Below, one piece after another: positions 59,719 through 64,000 of a stretch of 64,000 bases of DNA (within the stretch, counting starts at the first letter, position 1; every line of letters starts with the position of its first letter). The notes under the pieces were generated by a model, which was not told the DNA's origin, searched no databases, and saw only the letters and a list, made by a program, of their open reading frames with translations. Both the position numbers and the translations under genes were made by a program. The stretch is from Verrucomicrobiaceae bacterium (lineage in GTDB: Bacteria > Verrucomicrobiota > Verrucomicrobiia > Verrucomicrobiales > Verrucomicrobiaceae), in assembly GCA_024232965.1 (NCBI GenBank), contig JACKQF010000002.1, forward strand, positions 930,001-994,000. The letters run 5' to 3'.

Positions 59719-62448
59719 CTAGTCCGCCATGCCTTTCATGATCTGGCGGGCACCGTTGTCGAACTCGACGACGAAAACAAAATCGCCGTCGTACGAGATG
59801 CACCGACCGCGACCAGTGCCACCCGCACCGCCAGGGGTAACGTTGGCAGTAGGCAGGGAGATGGACTTGACCTTGCCCGGCTGATTGTCAAAGAGTTGGC
59901 CTTTTCGCAGGCGTAGGAAGGGGCGTCGAAGCGGCGCGAGCGTCGTTGAACTTCCGCGCAGCACGTTCCCAGTGTAGAGCGCCAGATTCGATGTTGAGGG
60001 AGCACCGGCAAGCGTGGCGAGCACGGCATAGCCACCGCTCCACCCATCCGCATCAATACGACTGATCACACCGATGCGCACGCCTGGGCAGCCCGGGGCG
60101 GAATCACCTTCGCGTATGAGCATGTTCAAAGAGCCGTCGTGCTGCCAGAGCACGAGCGCCTGATCATTGGCAGTGGTCACACCAGCGCCACTGAGCCGGA
60201 CTAAGGCGAGCAATTGGTTGGTGCCCACAGCTGTGGTTCCCGTGCTCCAAAAAGAGATGATTTTAGCGATCCTCAGGCCCGCAGGAGAAACAAGCGTCTG
60301 GCCCTTTCGCAACGCCAGCCTCCGGGCAGGCGTGCTGTCTAGAACCCACACACCCTCATTGTTGGTGGCGTTCACCACGGTTCGGGTTCCCGAGAGCGTG
60401 GCTCGATAGGCAGCGCCGCTGTCACCGTTGGCACTCTCGCCAACGAAGGTTGAGTAAGTCCCTCCAGTGATCGCTGCCCCAGTCGCATCGACGGCAGTGT
60501 CTCCTTTCTGGGCGACGAGAACTGGCGTCCCGCCAAACGCCCGCCGGAATACAGCGGCATTGTTCGCGGTGGTGATGCCAGTGTCAGTGAGCGCGGTGCT
60601 GAAAACCATTTGCGAATAGTGGTAAGCGATCCGCGGGGCGAATTGGCCCAAATGACTGCCAGCGGGAAGCGCTACTGGCGTTGAATCGCCTTCCCGCACG
60701 GCCTCTAACGAAGAAATTAGCTTTGAGGCAAACAACGCCGAGTCGTTCACGGCGGACACGCCGCCGACACCGCTGCGCAGTTTGAAGATGGTCGCCCACT
60801 GCTTCTGACCAGCCTGATTGGAGGCCGCCATTTCCTGCACAGCACTCAACGTCGTGCCCGACAGAGAAGTGATGCTAAATAACGAACCAGTCCGTCCTAA
60901 CACGTTTCCAGGCACGTTCGTCTTAGACCAGAACGCCTGGTTGTTTTGCGAGGTCACGCCGGAACCCGAAAGCGTGCAAAGCCCGACCACTAAGTCCGAG
61001 TCATTCGAGGAGATCATCGAGGGCTTCCCATACAACACGCTACCCGAAACCACCTGGCGACTTTTGAACACCAGTTCCTGCGATCCCGTCGTGGTGATGT
61101 CGGTAAAGACCCCGAAATCGCGGCCACGATTGGAGCCCGCTCCCGTTAGAGTGCTGCTGAAGGCGATGGCACCACTGGCGTTGACGAACACATCACCCAA
61201 AGTGCCATACGCGATATCCGCTGCGCCGGGGGCGAAGTCGCCTTTTCCCAGAACTCGGTCGTATTCCATGGGTCGGATGAGCGGCCTAATCACGTGCACA
61301 CAACCAGCTCCCGTGGCTTGCGTGCTGTCGTCGGGCGCGGAGACAACTAGCATGTTTCCATCCAAGGCCACAGCGGCTCCAAAACCTTGGGTGGAAGTAT
61401 CGCCGTTGGGCGCAGGAATGGTCTGGATGAAAGTGCCGTCGGACGAATCAAACAAATGGACTTTGCCAGCATTGCCACCCGCCACGTCGTCACCCACCGC
61501 TATGAGGGGGCCATATACCTCCACTCCAAGGCCTTCAACGGAACTGAAAGCGCCGCCAATGGTCAGGCTGCCTCCGCTGCCTGTCGCGAGGTCATAGCGC
61601 CATGCCTTGCTCGCGCTTCCATAATCGAAGCCGCCCACCACGACGCGCCCCATCTGCATCGAGAGGGTGGCACCGAAGTGATCCCCAGCCACCCAACTGG
61701 CTGGCTGCAACTTGAAAACCTCCGCCCGGGTGACGGCATCAAAAAAATAAACAGCTCCTCTGCCCCCATCTGCTCCAGCTGCACCCACCGCGATAGTATT
61801 CCCCTCCATGGCCAGACTGCCCCCGAAACCGGCTCCCGCCGCGCCATCGCTGGCCTGGAGTTTCCCCAACTCTGCGCCTGTGGCGACCTGATAGAGATAA
61901 ATCGATCCTCTCGACCCGTCATCGCCAGTTGCACTGACTACTGCGATGTCGCCGTTCAATGCGACGTCAGCACCAAAGAAGTCAGGGGCCACACCGTCGC
62001 TAGCGGATAGAGTCTTCAACAACCTACCATTGGCCAAGTTGAATAGGTGCACTGCACCTTTGTTGGAATCAGCCGCTGGCGAGCCCCCCAGGACCAAATC
62101 TCCCCAAACGGCCACCGAAGTTCCAAACCGGGGAGACCCTCCCAGTGTCCCGGGAGGCAGCAACTTGCGCACAAACGCACCCGTGGTGGCGTTGAACACC
62201 TGCACGGCACCCTCGGTCGATCCGCGTTCGCTTGCGCTGTCGCTGCCAACAACGATCCATTTGGGACTCACTGCCAACGAACTTCGGCCTCCGCCCAAAT
62301 AGTAGTTCGTCGGCGTCTGCGCCCACTTTCCGAAGAGCTTTTGATAAGTGAGGTCAACAGCAGATGCGTTGGTGGTGAAGACCCATCCGGCCGCCAAAGC
62401 CAGTGGAACAAGCAAGCGATGAACGTTGGTGCACATGGACGTTTTCAT
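59719..62448 (-). CDS. Large secreted FG-GAP/beta-propeller protein
   Basis: The 909-residue protein starts at MKTSMCTNVHRLLVPLALAA (ATG at 62446-62448), a signal peptide. Residues about 30-400 hold six FG-GAP-like blades with the repeating phrase FGxSVAxxGDxxxVGxxxAD (for example RFGTSVAVWGDLVLGGSPAA and DFFGADVALNGDIAVVSATG). The second part (400-880) has four or more repeats with NxxGxIAFxxxLxG patterns (NASGAIAFSSTLTGAGSN) resembling choice-of-anchor-type repeats of Verrucomicrobia. No enzyme signature is present. It is probably a secreted or surface protein. Confidence 0.82.
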   Translation of the reverse strand: MKTSMCTNVHRLLVPLALAAGWVFTTNASAVDLTYQKLFGKWAQTPTNYYLGGGRSSLAVSPKWIVVGSDSASERGSTEGAVQVFNATTGAFVRKLLPPGTLGGSPRFGTSVAVWGDLVLGGSPAADSNKGAVHLFNLANGRLLKTLSASDGVAPDFFGADVALNGDIAVVSATGDDGSRGSIYLYQVATGAELGKLQASDGAAGAGFGGSLAMEGNTIAVGAAGADGGRGAVYFFDAVTRAEVFKLQPASWVAGDHFGATLSMQMGRVVVGGFDYGSASKAWRYDLATGSGGSLTIGGAFSSVEGLGVEVYGPLIAVGDDVAGGNAGKVHLFDSSDGTFIQTIPAPNGDTSTQGFGAAVALDGNMLVVSAPDDSTQATGAGCVHVIRPLIRPMEYDRVLGKGDFAPGAADIAYGTLGDVFVNASGAIAFSSTLTGAGSNRGRDFGVFTDITTTGSQELVFKSRQVVSGSVLYGKPSMISSNDSDLVVGLCTLSGSGVTSQNNQAFWSKTNVPGNVLGRTGSLFSITSLSGTTLSAVQEMAASNQAGQKQWATIFKLRSGVGGVSAVNDSALFASKLISSLEAVREGDSTPVALPAGSHLGQFAPRIAYHYSQMVFSTALTDTGITTANNAAVFRRAFGGTPVLVAQKGDTAVDATGAAITGGTYSTFVGESANGDSGAAYRATLSGTRTVVNATNNEGVWVLDSTPARRLALRKGQTLVSPAGLRIAKIISFWSTGTTAVGTNQLLALVRLSGAGVTTANDQALVLWQHDGSLNMLIREGDSAPGCPGVRIGVISRIDADGWSGGYAVLATLAGAPSTSNLALYTGNVLRGSSTTLAPLRRPFLRLRKGQLFDNQPGKVKSISLPTANVTPGGAGGTGRGRCISYDGDFVFVVEFDNGARQIMKGMAD

Positions 62449-62690
62449 GGTGCGATGGTGGGCTAAGTTAGGAAGGTAAGGGGAACGCACGTGGCCTAGC
62501 TAATCCTGCTACTACCAAGATGATTTCTTCACGCGTGGGAAGTTGCCATCTGAAAAGTATCGAGCCCATTGCCAGCAGCGTATCGGGAGGGCGACGAACC
62601 ACCCGCAGCGCTGGCCCAGCCGCTCGCCTTCGGACGCGGATCGGATCGCCGCTTCCCCTTCTCCGGATTTGGCATTATCAGTCCACCCGC

Positions 62691-63566
62691 ATGACTCTGC
62701 CTCCCTCCGTCTCCCTCGTGGATGAAACCGCCGGGTATCCCATCCTGGTCATCGATCACCCGATGGCGACTGGCCGCATCGCTCTGAACGGCGCGCACGT
62801 CATGGAGTGGACTCCTGCCGGAGAAGCCCCGGTGCTTTACATGAGCCCCTTGGCCGAGCTCGAACCCGGCAAGGCCATCCGCGGCGGCATTCCTGTTTGC
62901 TGGCCGTGGTTCGGCGGTCACCCGACGGAGCCCGACCAACCCGCGCACGGCTTTGTCCGCAACCGCATGTGGCAGGTGGGCACCGTCACGGAGGATCCTG
63001 CGGGCATCACCTTGCAGTTCCATCTCAGTGATGACGAGCTCTCCCGCAGCGTCTGGCCGCATCGATTTGCCCTGTGCCTGGAGGTGAAGATGGGCGCGCA
63101 GTTCAGCATCGCGCTTCAAATCCAAAACACCGATGAAACCCCTTGGTCGATGACCGGCGCGCTCCACACTTACCTCTGCGTGCAAGACGTCACCACGGCG
63201 ACCGTGCTCGGCCTCGACCAAGTGCCTTTTGTCGAAAGCCGCCTCTCACCCGAACGCATCCAGCAGAGCGGCCCGGTGGTGTTTGATCGGGAGGTGGATC
63301 GGAACTACGCCTCCGCAGACACCCTCACCCTTTGCGACCCCAGTGGCGGCCGCAGCCTCATCGTCAGCAAGACCGGCAGCCAAAGCAGCGTCGTGTGGAA
63401 TCCCTGGATCGAAAAATCCAAGCGCCTGCCCGACCTACCCGATGACGCCTATCCGCACTTCGTCTGCATCGAGGCCGCCAACGCCGGGCCCGACATCATC
63501 ACCCTCGCCCCTGGCCAGGAGCACTTCCTCTCCCAGCATCTCCAGGTGCTCAGGGACCTAGCCTGA
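62691..63566 (+). CDS. D-hexose-6-phosphate mutarotase
   Basis: The 291-residue protein starts at MTLPPSVSLVDETAGYPILV (ATG 62691). It is of the YeaD group of aldose-1-epimerase-like enzymes: GAHVMEWTPAGEAPVLYMSP, RGGIPVCWPWFGGH, HGFVRNRMWQV and FVCIEAANAGPDIITLAPGQ, with the active-site His and Glu. It interconverts the alpha and beta forms of hexose 6-phosphates. Length matches the family. It is not in an obvious operon. Confidence 0.94.
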   Translation: MTLPPSVSLVDETAGYPILVIDHPMATGRIALNGAHVMEWTPAGEAPVLYMSPLAELEPGKAIRGGIPVCWPWFGGHPTEPDQPAHGFVRNRMWQVGTVTEDPAGITLQFHLSDDELSRSVWPHRFALCLEVKMGAQFSIALQIQNTDETPWSMTGALHTYLCVQDVTTATVLGLDQVPFVESRLSPERIQQSGPVVFDREVDRNYASADTLTLCDPSGGRSLIVSKTGSQSSVVWNPWIEKSKRLPDLPDDAYPHFVCIEAANAGPDIITLAPGQEHFLSQHLQVLRDLA

Positions 63567-63582
63567 GCTCAGCCCGCCCCCG

Positions 63583-64000
63583 TCACGGCGCGCTGAACTT
63601 GCTGCTCTTTTCGGAGGTCAAATGCGCCACGATCCGGTAGGCATTGCCGTCATATTCCGAGAGCACGATCGCCAGGTAATAGGTCCCTCCCGGGGGTCGT
63701 TGCAGCTTCGCGGTGTTCTGGACATCGGTGTAGGAGTAGCCCGGCTCCAGCGCCTTCTTTTCCACTCGGCCAAGCTCAAAACCGCTGATGTCTCCCCCTC
63801 GATAGGGTTGCTTCGTCGCCCACAGGGCCAGACGCAGAGTGCCGGTGCGGGTGCGCCGGGTGTGGCTGATTTTACCGACCTGCATCGTGACCGTCCCGCC
63901 CTCATAACTCGTCTGCCACTTCCACGGACCCGCCAGGGTGAAAAGCTTCGCCGGCCCCAGCGAGACCACCTTCTGAAAGTTCCTGGAGTCCACGATCACA
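63583..64000 (-). CDS. Protein of unknown function (partial, start outside window)
   Basis: At least 138 residues are visible and the frame runs off the right edge. It has a strand-rich pattern (AGPWKWQTSYEGGTVTMQVG, RRTRTGTLRLALWATKQPYR), then a domain typical of secreted verrucomicrobial proteins (GYSYTDVQNTAKLQRPPGGT, YYLAIVLSEYDG). No enzyme motif is present. It is convergent with the mutarotase gene with 16 bases between. The missing N-terminus prevents a family call. Confidence 0.6.
   Translation of the reverse strand, partial: VIVDSRNFQKVVSLGPAKLFTLAGPWKWQTSYEGGTVTMQVGKISHTRRTRTGTLRLALWATKQPYRGGDISGFELGRVEKKALEPGYSYTDVQNTAKLQRPPGGTYYLAIVLSEYDGNAYRIVAHLTSEKSSKFSAP

Overview
The window looks like a chromosomal segment of a GC-rich Verrucomicrobiota bacterium, most plausibly of the Verrucomicrobiae (Prosthecobacter/Verrucomicrobium type). 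The reasons are a PSD1-type protein (DUF1549/DUF1553) with an SHD1 domain, secreted CxPxR sulfatases, an alternative complex III locus (actA, actB), PEP-CTERM and FG-GAP/Ig-type secreted proteins, and a LexA-type operator TGTTC-N4-GAACA in front of recA, the form described for Verrucomicrobia. These are family-level inferences from reading the sequence. No database search was run.

Layout. 1-6.7 kb: the actA-actB start of an alternative complex III operon, then recA with its operator and an M3 oligopeptidase, all on the minus strand. 6.9-12.5 kb: two secreted proteins and a DASS/SLC13-type transporter. A 47-codon copy of this transporter's 3' end lies 3.2 kb away, on the far side of one of the secreted-protein genes. 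12.6-15.5 kb: a PMT-type glycosyltransferase, a PAP2 phosphatase and ruvA. 15.5-19.6 kb: an accessory island bounded by two copies of a dispersed repeat. It holds a SUKH-like immunity gene, a truncated deaminase-toxin C-terminus and a REP-associated tyrosine transposase (RAYT) whose own 5' end is duplicated in a cluster of small hairpin repeats. 19.6-40.1 kb: mostly core or lineage-typical genes: PSD1 protein, two sulfatases, PrsW protease, heptosyltransferase, metallophosphatase, tRNA-Gln, a sigma factor, CcoI-type copper ATPase, polyprenyl synthase, PQQ propeller protein, esterase, SulP permease, Usp and glutathione synthetase.

40.1-44.4 kb is the most unusual part. After a terminator come a fragment of a DNA-methyltransferase-like gene, a zinc-ribbon protein and a 21-bp minisatellite. 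These are followed by four small minus-strand genes separated by three attC-like recombination sites of 89-93 bp. Each site has outer inverted core boxes ending in AAC/GTT and an inner imperfect stem with unpaired bases. I read this as an integron cassette array without an integrase in the window (a CALIN). The cassette genes encode three small membrane proteins and one DUF5063 protein.

44.4-64 kb returns to ordinary genes: two tandem LolC/E-type permeases, TatD hydrolase, SpoU methyltransferase, YceH, a Gly/Ser-rich lipoprotein, a PEP-CTERM serine protease, an FGE-sulfatase/Ig secreted protein, ComEC, a TPR membrane protein, a methyltransferase, an FG-GAP-type secreted protein, a hexose-6-phosphate mutarotase and a partial gene at the right edge. 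ComEC gives the organism a possible DNA-uptake route, which fits the presence of cassettes and island DNA but does not prove how they arrived.
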